From positions 104,446,957 through 104,510,956 of the forward strand of contig NC_082689.1 in the NCBI RefSeq assembly GCF_949987515.2: 64,000 bases of DNA, read 5' to 3'. This document shows, piece by piece, positions 24,703 through 36,649 of this stretch. The notes beneath the pieces are model-generated. The model was not told the DNA's origin. It made no database searches and was given only the letters and a program-made list of their open reading frames with translations. Within the stretch, counting starts at the first letter, position 1, and each line of letters opens with the position of its first letter. The stretch comes from Delphinus delphis (Eukaryota; Chordata; Mammalia; Artiodactyla; Delphinidae). Both the position numbers and the translations under genes were made by a program.

Positions 24703-25537
24703 TCTCAGTTTCCTTTTAGGCAGAAATCTGTTTTGTGGGAATGACCTTTGTCCCGACCTATGTGATAACACCAGGAATTTGCTGCAGTGTCCTCGAGGAT
24801 CAATAGGAGTATGTCTAATCGTTCCTTTAGGGCACTGGGGCATTCCTGCTCCCCTTCCCTAGAGTGGAATTTCCGAAATCAGTGAGTCTGACTGTGGAGC
24901 ATGTCCTTCTCATGGTATGTAGGATGTCCACTGCCTGACTCCTAATGACATCAGTTCATGTGTCTGAGACCGCACAGCTGATGAGTGATGGAGTGGAGTC
25001 GGCTGCCGGGCAGTTAGATGATGGACACCAGTCTGTCGTGCCTCCTGTCTCTCAGGAGGAAGGGAGTAGTGAGGGTGACCACCCCATCTTGGATTCCAGC
25101 TGGACCCTCTCAGCCCAGGAGGTCTCTCCCATTGCTGCTATCCCTTCTGCACATGGCCTCTAACAGACACCATGTGAAACCCAGCAGAACAATCCTAGGA
25201 TGTGGTTCCTGATTCCACCTGACCATGCAGGCAGGACATCCACAGAACCAGATGAACCCACTGAACAGAGCCTGGCATCCAGAGATGGGGCTCTGTGAGT
25301 TACAGGAGGAGCTCTAGGCTTCCTGGGAGAGGCAGATGGATGGATTTCAGAAGATGAGTAGGACTTCACTGTCCAGAGAGGATGGTGTCCTCAGAGAGTG
25401 TCCCAGCTATTAAAAGCATGTGCCCAACTAGAGGCAGGTGTGAGCATGAGGGGGAGGGGACAGGGGAAGAAAGATGTGGACAGAGCAATGGGTTTGCAAG
25501 AAGTGAGGAGGGCTGTTTGAAAAGGTAGACAGGGAAA
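24703..25537. other. Unique sequence
   Basis: No recognised gene or repeat. Short frames only. Confidence 0.35.
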
Positions 25538-25838
25538 TTCTATCCTGTTCCATTGATCTATATGTCTGTTTTTGTGCCAGTACCATACTGTTTTGATGAC
25601 TGTAGCTTTGTAATATAGTTTGAAGTCAGGAGGCCTTATTCTCCAGCCCCGTTTTTCTTTCTCAGGATTGCTTTGGCTATTTGGGGTCTTTTGTGTTTCT
25701 TACACATTAAATTTTTTTTTGTTCTAGTTCTGTGGAAAATGCCATTGGTAATTTGATAAGGATTGCATTGAATCTGTAGATTGCCCTGGGCAGTATAGTC
25801 ATTTTGACAATATTGATTCTTCCAATCAAAAAACATGG
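25538..25838 (-). mobile_element. Orphan internal L1 ORF2 fragment
   Basis: The minus frame at 25836-25636 reads [30 protein letters not shown] and [17 protein letters not shown], an ORF2 segment after the reverse transcriptase. Neither 3' UTR nor poly(A) is attached, so it is not a simple 5'-truncated insertion. Confidence 0.9.
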
Positions 25839-26879
25839 TATTAAAAAAAATGTAGGCAGGAAAACTGAAACTTAGTGACCAAAGTTAACTCCCCAAGTCA
25901 CACATTGGGCAGTGGAAGAGCTGGGGGAGTTTAACTTAACCAGCTTCACCACTGGAAGTGTTAGTTGACAGGCAGATGTGACTCAGAGAAGGCAGGGCTG
26001 TGAGGGTCCTTGTCCAGTCTCCTAGGTGAATTCGTCCCTTACCTCCAGCTGGTCCCTGTGCCCTCTTGGCACCCCAGGACATCCAGCCTCAAACTGCCTG
26101 GTGAGCAGGGTCTGGAGCCATAACCACACATCCATCGCAGGAGGAGTGTCTGAGGATGGAGGGTCCAGGGCAGAGACCCATCAGGGAGGATTCAGCTGCA
26201 TCTCTCTGTTCTTGCCCAGGTCCCATTTCTTCCAGAGGGAGATGCTCTCAGCTTTCAGCGTGGCTGTGATCCCAGGACAAAACCAAACACAGCCAGAGGA
26301 CAGTGTGGCTGCCACGGGGCCTCTCCAGCCCTCTCCTACTGAACTCGTGATACTGCCAAGATGGAGATGATCACATTCAGCTGTTGAAGATTTAAAACAA
26401 AACTCAGCTTTGCTCCACTGGGTTAGAGAATCTCCAAGAAAACTCACAGAAAGAAAGAGGTTAAAATGAGAGGCATCCTCTCACTCTTAGCAAGGACTGG
26501 TCCCCCCAGTCACGGCACGTGAAACCGGGACTGTCAGGGTGGGCCCCACCATTCCCATTTCCTATCCCTCCTCTCCTTTTGGCAATAAAGACATGCTTTT
26601 AAATGGTTTTGCCCTTGAATGCTTTCCTCTTTATCGCTGAAAATGACTTATGCTGACAAACAAGAAGAAAAAATATATACACCATATCCTGGAAAATTGC
26701 ATGATTTGATGTTGCAAAAACCTGTATTTAGTGCTTCACTGGAACTCCTGTGCTCCAGGGCCACAGTAACCGTTATAATTTCCCTCAGAAGAAACATGTT
26801 AGGAACCATATTTAAGAGAGATCTATGTGTTCTGTCTTTCTCTGGTGTCACTGATAACAATATAAAAATACTAACATGC
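25839..26879. other. Unique sequence
   Basis: Frames at 26026-26370 (plus) and 26181-26447 (minus) overlap each other and are not recognised. 25880-25950 may be a MIR scrap. Confidence 0.35.
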
Positions 26880-27080
26880 TAGGTATGGTGTAAACCCATT
26901 TAATCCTTCCAACAACTTATGAGCTGCTACTATCTTTATTTTTCAAAAGAGATCATTCAGGTTCAGAGAGATTGGGTGAGTGGTCAAGGTCACCCAAATG
27001 GGAGATGTCAGCTGACATTCACATCCAGGTCGGACTGGCTCCAACATCATGAGTTTTTGCCACTTTACTGCCTGCCATTG
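26880..27080 (+). repeat. MIR element
   Basis: CCTTCCAACAACTTATGAGC, ATCATTCAGGTTCAGAGAG and GTGGTCAAGGTCACCCAAAT fit the MIR core. Confidence 0.65.
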
Positions 27081-28255
27081 TCAAGTAGGATGGCCACTAC
27101 TTTTAGCAAAGAAGAATTCCCCACCTCTCTACAACCTGGCGTTGCTTCCAGAACATGATATCAATACCAACTAATTCATAAAGTCACCAATCTCTTTCAG
27201 AAAACCCACTGATCAAGAATTATCACCTTATAAGTGACACATTTTTATTTAATTACAAAAGCTCTGAAGATGGCATGTAATTTCACGCTACATCTCCTTG
27301 TTTTGCTTATTGCTTTAAAGCAACTATATCACTGAAAGGATTTAAAAGAGAAATGGCTCCAGGGGATATAAAAATCCTTAGATGTTTGCATCTAAATAAA
27401 CTGGTCATGCCATTAAAGGACAGAAAAAGGAATATTATTAAGCAGTCTGTAATTAAAGTATTGATTCTTTCTGCGTGAATAAAAAGCAAAAAAGTATTAA
27501 TTAGCAGTGAAAATACTCTAAGATTAGGCTAGGGAGATACTAAAGTGAAGCACTCAATACAGTGTTGAGTAGTATATTGTTTTCCATTTAGAAGGTTTAT
27601 ATTTGAGGAAGAATTATAAGAAGACAAGTAATGTTTCTACTCGAAGCTGGATTATTTTGTTTAAGAGTTCGGGTCTTTTTTTTTTTTTTTGGCATCTCTG
27701 TGAGTTTCTGGAGCTGCTGGTGTGGAGAAGGGGAAGGAAAACATGGCCAGTGTCAGCATCCTTCTCTGTGCTGCAGGTGGGCCAGCTTCCTGCCCTGTGC
27801 TGGTGCAATGCTCTGTTGTTGCTGTCTCGAATATTTGAACTAGGGGCTCTTCTTTTTCATTTTGCACTGAGCCCTGAAAATGCTGCAGCAAGTGCTGCCT
27901 GTAGACACCCTTCTCCCCCCTTCACAGTTCTGCCAGAGGCTTGGCTGTCGTTACCAGGAAGCTGTCCGTTGGGAATTCTTTTCTTCTTTGGGGACCCTGG
28001 CTGACTTCTTTCGCTTGTTGTCCTTCAGAATAGTCGTGTATACATGCAAATAGGTAGGAATGAATTCGGCAACACAAACAAACAAACAGGCATAAAAACT
28101 GAACCAACTGAACTTTATAAAGTCAGCTGTTTTCTTTTACCTGTTATGGTGGTTGTCCAAGGGACTCACTGGATTTTTCATATTCCCACTGGTCCCCTTG
28201 AGAAATGAATGTCATGTTTAAATGGAGTTCACGTGGTGCAGATATTTAACTGATT
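27081..28255. other. Unique sequence with a poly(T) tract
   Basis: A run of about 16 T lies near 27676-27691 with no SINE attached. The overlapping frames of 60-133 codons around 27603-28107 are not recognised. Confidence 0.35.
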
Positions 28256-29141
28256 GCATGTGAAAGGATTTCGTTATTGAAGTATTGTTAATTAACAATA
28301 TTGTGTTAATTTCTGCTGTACAGAAGAAACTGTACAGCAGTTATTATTTATTGTTATTTTATTTGTTAGTATTTATTAGTATTTATTTATTTTAATTTTT
28401 AGTTTATATTGAGGTGTATTTGATTTACAATGTTGTGTTAGTTTCAGGTGTAAAGCTAAGTGCTTCAGTTATACATATACATATATCTATTCTTTTTCAA
28501 ATTCTTTTCCCATTTAGGTTATTACAGAATACTGAGCTCCCTGTGCTATACAGTAGGTCTTTGTTGGTTATTTATCTTAGATATAGTAGTGTGTGTATGT
28601 TAATCACAAACTCCCAGTTTATCCTTCCCCCCACCTTTCCCCTTTGGTAACCATAAGTTTGTTTTCTAAGTCTGTGACTCTGTTTCTGTTTTGTAAATAA
28701 GTTCATTTATATCATTTTCTTAGATTTCGCATATAAGTGATATCATATATTTGTCTTTCTCTGTCTGACTTACTTCACTTAGTATGACAATCTCTAGGTC
28801 CATCCATGTTGCTGCAAGTGGCATTATTTTATTATTTTTTATGGCTGAGTAATATTCCATTGTATATATGTACTGCATCTTCATCTACTCATTTCTCGAT
28901 AGGCATTTAGTTCACTTCCATGTCTTGGCTATTGTAAACAGTGCTGCAATGAACATTGGGATGCATGTATCTTTTCAAATTATAGTTTTGTCTGGAAAGA
29001 TGCCCAGGAGTGGAAACGCTGGATCATATGGCAACTCTATTTTAGGGAAACTTCATACTGTTCTCCATAGTGGCTGCACCAACTTACATTCCCACCAACA
29101 GTGTAGGAGGGTTACCTTTTCTCCTGCATGTGGAAGGATTT
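28256..29141 (-). mobile_element. L1 3' fragment with TSD and doubled 3' end
   Basis: Minus L1 from about 28390 (GTATTTGATTTACAATGTTG) to 29123 (ACCTTTTCTCC). The duplication GCATGTGAAAGGATTT (28256-28271) and GCATGTGGAAGGATTT (29126-29141) encloses it. Between the left copy and the main body is a second, shorter L1-3'-like piece (28276-28323) ending at an inverted repeat. Confidence 0.85.
28313..28340. repeat. Perfect 11-bp inverted repeat
   Basis: CTGCTGTACAG, spacer AAGAAA, CTGTACAGCAG. It lies at the join of the two L1 3'-end-like pieces. Confidence 0.95.
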
Positions 29142-31684
29142 AATACCCTGAAGATTATGCAGTCCATTCGCAAACTCTCAACCTAATGTTGTAGAAAGAT
29201 GCTTACGTGATCAGAAAGAAAACAATAAGAAACATTCTGAAGGTGGATCAGAATGGAGTGGCTGTAACTGGGGGCAGCCTGCACTCCAAGGGTGCTGGGG
29301 CAACCGGGAATACTGGGTGTTTCCAGTGGACTAAAATGTCAGCCATGCGCACAAGACAAGTGGGAGAGTCTGGTGCCTGATGGGACCAGTGGGGAAATGG
29401 CCCTTCAGCAAAAGGCTGCTGGGGGTACCTCCAGGTGCCCTGAGCCTGTGGAGGTGCTGAAAAGAGATGCATTTTCCTGTCAAGGGAATGTGAGGTATGA
29501 GGCTACTCTGAGGCACAGGGATCTCTGAAGAATCCATGCATGATCCCTATGAGAGAGTTGTCTCTAAACCCTGGCCAAGCCCGGAGAGATCTGATGCTAG
29601 GCCATGGCATGAGAGGAACAGGGACCTCCCTGCCCGCTCACATCTCCTCCCTTCCCCAGCTCCAGCGCCCGAGTGGGTAGATACCTTAATTAGCAAGGCA
29701 GATGGAGTCACAGAGGGGAAAGATGGAGAAAGAGGGAAGCCCACCTAACTCCTCACCTTCCTTTTCTACCTCCAGCCCCCCGCCAGCAGCATGCCTGAGC
29801 TGAGGGAAAGGGAGCTTCCATTTTCACTGAGACTGAAGTCTGTGACTATTACAGGGATCTGGGCATATTTCCTACTGAACTGAGAGTGTATTTGTGGCTT
29901 GAAACTAAGGGGCCTCTGTCTACCTGGTCGGGGGGGGGACAAATGGGGTGTGTGGGCACTGACTCTCTGGGGGGTTTGAACAGGCAGGGGGGCAGTTCTA
30001 TGATTGCATCCCAGAATTCTGCTTGTTCAGCAACGTGGTCACACGAAAAGGTCTTTGGCCCCTATTATGTGTCAGGAGTTATGCTGAGGGCATCACATGC
30101 CTCTTTCCACTTCATGCTCCTCACAACAGACCTGAGAGGCAGATACAGTCCCTCAGCGAATACTCTGGCTCTCCAATACGCAGGGCCCCAGGCCTTGGCC
30201 ACACTGTAAGGATCCCTTTGCTCCAAGCTTTAAACACAGTTGTACGGTTGGATGCCATCACCACACAGATGGAATGCATGAGCTTCTCTGGAAGTTTCTG
30301 GAAGTGGAGTGTCCTTATTTTGTGCTTCTTTCATCAAATAGTGGGAGGATGGCTGTGTCTCCTCGGGACGCACAGCTGCTTCTGTGCCATGGGGCTCAGC
30401 TGGGTTCTGAGCCACTGGAGCAATCAGTTTGCACAGCAAGGACTGCACTCTCTGCTGCTTTCTATTAAGTCTGGATTTAAATGGCAAGACCAAGTGGCTG
30501 GAGCTTTTCTGCCCACCAGGCAGGGTGCCATCCTGGCAGGTGGGCACCATGGGGCGCGTGCCAGGGAAACAGGAGGTCTAAGGAGCAGGGTCCAGACAGC
30601 TGTCATGGAGCATCAGCACAGCCCCTGGGGTTGAGCCCCTCCCAAGTGATGGTAGTGGAGCAGTGAAGTCCGCGGGCCCTGAGGCATCACTCCCCCCCTC
30701 CCCCCACCCCCTCGCATCTCCTTCCCAGGCAGCTGCTGCTTCTGGTGATATTTCATGGTTGGATTTGCCTTTAGCTTTTTTGCTCACTGAGAAAAGTTTA
30801 GATCCTCTGACGAGGGCTGTCAGGACCAAACACTGGCAAGTCTCTTGCTGTTCCTTCCGTGGCTGGGGAATCATGAGCCTGTTTTTGCATAATCCAGCAA
30901 TCCGTATTCATTCCCTCGCCAGTGACCCCAAACGCTCACCAGGCCTGTTCTCAGACGCACATTCTGAAATGAGTTGCTTTCACAGGCACAGTTTGGACCA
31001 AAGCAGTTCTTTTCCTCCATAGCAGGAAATGTCTTTTTGGCATGCATGTTTGAAACCATTAATATAATATCCTCAGTACTGAGCCATAGTACCAGACCCC
31101 ATTTTTTTGGCCTCTTAAGAATTGCTCCCAATGAGATGAAGTTTGGGTTAATTGTAGAGATGTTGTCACAGATATTTTTCTTTCCTCACTTAGTTCCAGT
31201 ATAAGAAGGTCTGGGGGAGGCATTCCTTCTGACCCAAGGATCTGAAAAAAAACTTTGCTTTATCTTCAAACAACTGCTAAGATTTTCTCTCATAGAAATG
31301 TAAATGGAATAATTTGTATACTATCCCTTCTTGCTTTGGCTGCCAGGAAGCTCAGCACCACATTTGCAGACTAATTTTAATGACAGTATGGCAATAAAGT
31401 ATCTTTCCCTGGGTATTCTGGTTATACTATTTCACCAATTTTTCTGATTCTGATTTTTTTGAAAGTTGTATTTCTATGCTAGTTTACTGAATTTGTATAC
31501 ATAGTAAGCTGCTACAAATCCTTTATGGAAGTGATGGAGGAAATATATAAGTATAAAGAGCAAGATATGAAGGTAGATCTCTTTTGATCTCAGTTTCTTT
31601 TTGAGACTTAAAGGCAGTACATGACACATTCTACAAAGAAGACCTTGCAAAATTTTAAAGTAGGTGGCAAAGAGCTGGCAACTT
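29142..31684. other. Long unique stretch, one MIR
   Basis: MIR at about 30055-30200 (CCTATTATGTGTCAGGAGTT, CCTGAGAGGCAGATACAG). The 203-codon frame at 30023-30634 starts in that MIR and is not recognised. No splice-bounded exon seen. Confidence 0.4.
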
Positions 31685-31739
31685 GATTCTTTCTTTAAAA
31701 ATAGTTTTATTTTTTATTTTATTTTTAAATTTAATATCA

Positions 31740-32047
31740 GGTTCATTTTGTTTACTTTTTAATTTTTTTACTGAAGTATAGTTGATTTATAATGATTCAA
31801 GTGTACAGGAAAGTGATTCAGACATAATATATATATACATATATGTATTCTTTTTCAGATTCTTTTCCATTATAGCTTATTATAAGATATTAAATATAGT
31901 TGCCTGTGCTATACAGTAAGTCCTTGTTGTTTATCTATTTTATATGTAGTAGTGTATATCTGTTAACCCCAAATTTCCAATTTATCCCTCCCCTCCTTTC
32001 CCTTTTGGTAACCATAAGTTTGTTTTCTATGTCTGTTACTGATTCTT
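31740..32047 (-). mobile_element. L1 3' end
   Basis: ACTGAAGTATAGTTGATTTA, TGCTATACAGTAAGTCCTTG, GGTAACCATAAGTTTG. Interrupted at 32047 by a SINE and barely continuing after it. Confidence 0.88.
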
Positions 32048-32306
32048 TTTTTTTTAAAAAATATTTATTTAGTTATTTATTTGTTTGGCTGCACTGGGTC
32101 TTAGTTGTTGCATGTGGGATCTTTGTTGCAGCATGCAGGAATTTTTTTAGTTGTGGTATGCAGGATCTTTAATTGTGGCATGTGAACTCTTAGTTGCTGC
32201 ATGTGGGATCTAGTTCCCTTACCAGGGATTGAACCTGGCCCCCCTACACTGGGAGCATGGAATTTTAGCCACTGCCCCACCAGGGAAGTCCCTGTGACTG
32301 ATTCTT
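32034..32306 (-). mobile_element. Bov-tA/CHR-related tRNA SINE
   Basis: A T-rich tail, then GGCTGCACTGGGTCTTAG, repeated TTGTTGCATGTGGGATC-like modules, ACCAGGGATTGAACC (reversed B box) and CACCAGGGAAGTCCC. Flanked by TGTTACTGATTCTT (32034-32047) and TGTGACTGATTCTT (32293-32306). A different, older subfamily from the short CHR copies. Confidence 0.9.
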
Positions 32307-33819
32307 GAACTCTGAACCCAAATTAAGGATGTAAAAATGTCCAGAGAGCACAGACAGAAGATTGGGGTGAGGGATTTCCCTGGAGATGTTTCCACCTCTC
32401 TTTGTCCCGACTGACAAAGAACTTAAATTCCCATTTCAAATTAGATCAAGAAAGGGACTCAGCAGGACACTTGCAAGTCTATGTCCTCTGCAGCAGGGGG
32501 CGCTCTGACACCCTCCTCATTCCTGTAGACACGGCCGTGAGTCAACTGTCCAGCTGGTTCATGAGAGCTAGCGAGGATGGCTGCAGTCAGGCAATCTTGG
32601 TTTCCAGAATATTCAGCACACAGGCTGTGAGATTGTTTCTCACGACCTAGAAGGAAGTGAGCCCCCTGAAGTCAGGGCTGTCCCAGAGCCATTTAATATT
32701 CTGCCCCAAAGACCACCTTGGGGAGTGGTGGATCCCACCAGAGACAGTCAGTGTGGGATGGGTCCATGGACATCCAGAAGCCGGGCGGCTTGGCCAGGCG
32801 GAGGATGAGACACTGGCAAGGACACGGCACCTGACGGCAAAGAAGTCATAAAGGCACCCATCAAAGAGGATGCAGCTCTAGACCTTTCCCGGCCAGAGAG
32901 GGCAAATCCATCCTGTGACGGTATGGCCGCAGGAAATACTCCCCGTTCACCTTTCCTGTCTTTCCCTCCACTCTGAGGGTGGGGAGGGGGCTCCTGATCT
33001 GGGCTCCAATGGGACAGCAGGGTGGGTTTTCAGGAGGGACAGAAAAGGAGGCCCGGCACCTCCCTCATGTACTCCTCCCCCCAGCACATCCGCTTTGGAG
33101 CAGGAAAGAGTTAACTTGACCCAGGCTCCGAATTTCGCTTACTCTACGGGCCCAGGCATTCTGATTTCTGCATTGTGACTGTGTTTGAGAATTCGCTGTC
33201 CTGGAACATTATATATCCTAAGAAGAGTCTTCCGATAGCCTACACTTTTGTCCAGGGGCAGGGAAAGGACCATCCCCCAACCCAGCCTTAACCCAAGTTC
33301 ATAAATTTGGCAAGAGGCATCAAAGGCAAAAATAGCATTTGCTTTCTGACGGCATCCCACGGGTCCTGCGAGATTAGCGTGCTGGTTATATACATGCCCT
33401 CACCCCTCATATTGACCGTATAAAACCTGGCTTAGGACCCGAGCCGTGCCTGTTCTGCTGGCCTCACGTCAGTGCTTTTGCTTTTAGAGCTGTGACATTA
33501 AGGGCCAGCCTTAGGCAAAAAGCGCTCTTTGATTCCCTCCTATCTTGCCTCTAGTGACCTTTCTACTTTCTGCTCTCCTCTCCTCCCCTCTCCATGCGAA
33601 TGTCCCCTGCGGCTCATCGAGATGCCCTTTGAACTATGGGGGGCACTCAAGTCTTGGTCTGAGTATCTCATGACAGCGAGGATGGACTCTGAGTCAGGCT
33701 GACACCCCTCGGTCTCCCAGGCAAGTGCAGGATGCTCAGCTCTCCGTTTCCTCCACATTCACGCATTCCCCATGGAGTCGGCTCCTCCACCTTCCTTTGA
33801 TTTATCAGCTGCAAAGGTC
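32307..33819. other. Unique sequence
   Basis: A TATAAAA near 33419 is isolated, and no frame or repeat is attached. 87- and 82-codon frames are unrecognised. Confidence 0.35.
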
Positions 33820-34279
33820 TGAAGCATCTTTTTTTTTTTTATATAAAAAAAAGATTTTCTTTGTTTTTAATGTGGACCTTTTTTTTTTTTTTTTTTTTTT
33901 TGCGGTACGCGGGCCTCTCACTGTTGTGGCCTCTCCCGTTGCGGAGCACAGGCTCCGGACGCACAAGCTCAGCGGCCATGGCTCACCGGCCCAGCTGCTC
34001 CGCGGCATGTGGGATCTTCCCAGACCGGGTCACGAACCCGTGTCCCCTGCACTGGCAGGCGGACTCTCAACCACTGTGCCACCAGGGAAAACCTAATGTG
34101 GACCATTTTTAAAGTCTTTATTGAATTTGTTACAACATTGCTTCTGTTTTCTGTTTTGGTTTTTTGGCCATGAGGCATGTGGGATCTTAGCTCCCTGGCC
34201 AGGGATTGACCCCACACCCCCTGCACTGGAAGGTGAAGTCTTAACCACTGGACCGCCAGGGAAGTCTCATGAAGCATCT
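33820..34279 (-). mobile_element. Older tRNA SINE, host of a nested SINE
   Basis: Poly(T) and A/T tail from 33830, body at 34105-34269 with GGCCATGAGGCATGTGGGAT, CCAGGGATTGACCCCACA and CCGCCAGGGAAGTCTC. The duplication TGAAGCATCT at 33820-33829 and 34270-34279 embraces the whole unit, including the CHR SINE inside it. Confidence 0.85.
33868..34104 (-). mobile_element. Short-form CHR SINE nested in the SINE
   Basis: About 20 T, GCGGTACGCGGGCCTCTCAC, GCCACCAGGGAAAACC. Flanked by the perfect duplication TAATGTGGACC at 33868-33878 and 34094-34104. Confidence 0.95.
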
Positions 34280-34938
34280 CCTTCTGATTCAGGTCTGAAG
34301 GGCCTTCCCGAAAGTAGGCTCCATGCCAGGTCCTACGGGACCCTCCCATCAGAGCCACACAGTGGTCCGAGCGCTCACCTGACAGCAGGGGAGACTGACG
34401 CTCAGAGGTGATGCAGTGTGCCCTGGGCCCCACGACTAACAAGGGGGGTGGAGCCCGGACCGCAACCCACCACCTTGGGCTCTGAGGCCAACACTTGGCT
34501 CTTCACACCATGTAATTTTCCTCCTTCAGACTTAGATGATTGGAAGGCCGCAAGGAAAGGAGGCGCTGGGGACTCTTGAGTTCTACTCGTCAGCTGGTCT
34601 TAGGGGGAGACACCTCCAAGGAAGAGAGCAGATAGAGATAGCCTGAACCGGGAGAGAAAGGCAAGCTGAGTCCTTCGGCAGAAGCCAGGAAGGAAAGGGT
34701 CCATGGGGCTGGCCGGGGTCCCAGGGGTACTTCTCGTTGGCTACCCTACTCAGTTCCCATGTTAGGACACCGGGAGGAGTGATACGGGCTCCCGCTGCCC
34801 ACCTGGTGTGATCCGTTTGTGCACATCAGCATCTGTTTTCACGCTTGGCCGGACATCAAGCGTATCCTGGGCCAGAGCTCAGAGATTTTGGGGAAGAAGC
34901 ATAAGGAGCTGGGGAAGTGAGAACTGGATGCCCCAGAG
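34280..34938. other. Unique sequence, MIR scrap
   Basis: 34370-34510 (CTGACGCTCAGAGGTGATGC, GGTGGAGCCCGGACC) may be MIR. No gene seen. Confidence 0.35.
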
Positions 34939-35729
34939 CAGCGTCGTCCAATAGAAACTCAGTCTGACCTGCGCGTGCGTAGTCCTAAAGTTGCTAGTCG
35001 CCACGGGAGAATAGTAAAAAGGAACAGGCAGAACTAAATACAACGTCTATTTTATTTAATTCAATGCAGGCCTTCCTTGATTTATTGCACTTCGCTTCAT
35101 TGCTCTTCGCAGATAACGCCTTTTTACAAATGGAGGGTTTGTGGCTGCCTTGCCTTGAGCAAGTCTTTCGGGGCTGTTTTTCCAACAGCATTTGCTCACT
35201 TTCTGACTCTGTGTCACATTTTGGTAATGCTCACAATATTTCAAAGGTTTTCCTTATGATTACATTTGTTATGAAATCTTTGATGTCACTGCTATGACCC
35301 GCTGAAGGCGCAGATGATAGCATTTTTAATCAATAAAGTATGTGCATTGTTTTAATTCAGGTGTGCACATTGTTTTCTTAGACATAATGCTTCTTTAGAC
35401 TTAATAGACTACATATAGTGCCTACATAACTTTTATATGCAACAGCAAACAAAAAAATTCATGTCATTCACTTCATTGCAATATTTGCTTTATGGTGGCC
35501 GTTTGGAACCGAACCTGAAATATCTCCAAGGTATGCCTGTATATCAAAATATTATTTTTTCAACATGCAATGAGGTTACATTATATTATATATTATATTA
35601 TGTTAATACGATATCTTGCTATTTTGGGGGTACTAAATCTTGAGTCTGGTATTTTACCCTCTCTTGGACCAGCCACATTTCAAATGCTCAAAGCCACATG
35701 TGGTCAGTGGTTACCATGTTGGACAGTGT
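34939..35729. mobile_element. hAT-Charlie-type MITE split by Tigger1
   Basis: The left arm opens CAGCGTCGTCCAATAGAAAC (34939-35066). The right arm ends GCCACATGTGGTCAGTGGTTACCATGTTGGACAGTG in pieces (35540-35729). The two ends are inverted versions of the CAGYGYTGTCCAATA terminus of the MER5/Charlie group. Confidence 0.8.
35067..35539. mobile_element. Tigger1-like DNA transposon, deletion derivative
   Basis: Left terminus CAGGCCTTCCTTGATTTATT then GCACTTCGC, right terminus GAACCTGAAATATCTCC then GGTATGCCTG. These are Tigger (mariner/pogo) inverted termini. Internal TCTGTGTCACATTTTGGTAA and ACATAATGCTTCTTTAGAC match Tigger1 ends, but the transposase centre is deleted. Confidence 0.85.
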
Positions 35730-36478
35730 ATTATTGGACATGGCCATTCTAGAGAAAACCCAGGGCTGGGGCTGGTGTAGAGTGACAACCTGTCCTCACT
35801 GTGGGCCTGGGGCAAGCCTGGCAGGGGTCCCTGGGATCCGGGGTTGGCCCAGTGGGGAGTGATCTTCAGTGGCCCAAAGCAGGAAGAACCTGGAATGACG
35901 ATGGGACACTTTGCAGTGGGCACCAGATGTTGGTACTGATGAAGCAAAAACAGCTGGAGTTCCCGGGCTTCCATCCCATCCTCAGCACCTGCGCGTGATC
36001 CTGCACGTGCCTTCTCTGGGTGACGACCGGTCCAGCCCAACCCTAAGCCTCAGGGCTGTGGCAGACACCCAGGAGGAGCAACAGCGAACTATCCATTTCA
36101 CAATCACGCCACAGGTCCTGCTTCTGGAAGGCCTTCTCAGGGCCTGTATCTGTCCCTTCATCTCCCCAGCCTGCAGGTTCTGACATCTTCTGTCATACCA
36201 GCTTGGGGGACAGGCCTTGTGTGATTTCCTCTGCTCCAGCCGACTCCCAGGTGTGTGCGCCCAGGGAGCACCAGGTGAGCTGAGCCCACAGAGAGCTGCG
36301 GCCCCGGGGAGGGTGACTCAGATGCAGGTTCAGCTTCCAGCTTGGCTGTGTGGCCCTGGTGTGCCCAGTGCCTCAGCTAGGAAGTGGGCGTGTGATGCTG
36401 CTGGGAGGATAGATTAGACTCCCTTCTGGCTCTGACTTTATTATGCTTCTGTGATCCATTCCTTCCTCCTTCCCTTCA

Positions 36479-36522
36479 TCTCTCTGGCTCTGTCTCTGTC
36501 TCTGTCTCTGTCTCTCTCTCTG

Positions 36523-36581
<59 letters not shown>
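36479..36581 (+). repeat. Compound (CTGT/CT)n-(CA)n microsatellite
   Basis: CTGTCT repeats pass into CT repeats and then about 20 CA repeats, over roughly 100 bp. Its long translated frames are low-complexity artefacts. Confidence 0.97.
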
Positions 36582-36584
<3 letters not shown>

Positions 36585-36649
36585 GTGAGGGTCAGTTGTC
36601 TGTGACCCTGGGGACATTTGTGAGCAACCCACCCCACCTCACCCCTTTT

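Noticed and set aside
30023..30634. 203-codon open frame, plus strand
   Set aside because: It starts at a MIR element, shows no domain I recognise, and has overlapping frames on the other strand. Likely chance.
33410..33440. TATA-box promoter (TATAAAA)
   Set aside because: No initiator, downstream gene or LTR structure accompanies it.
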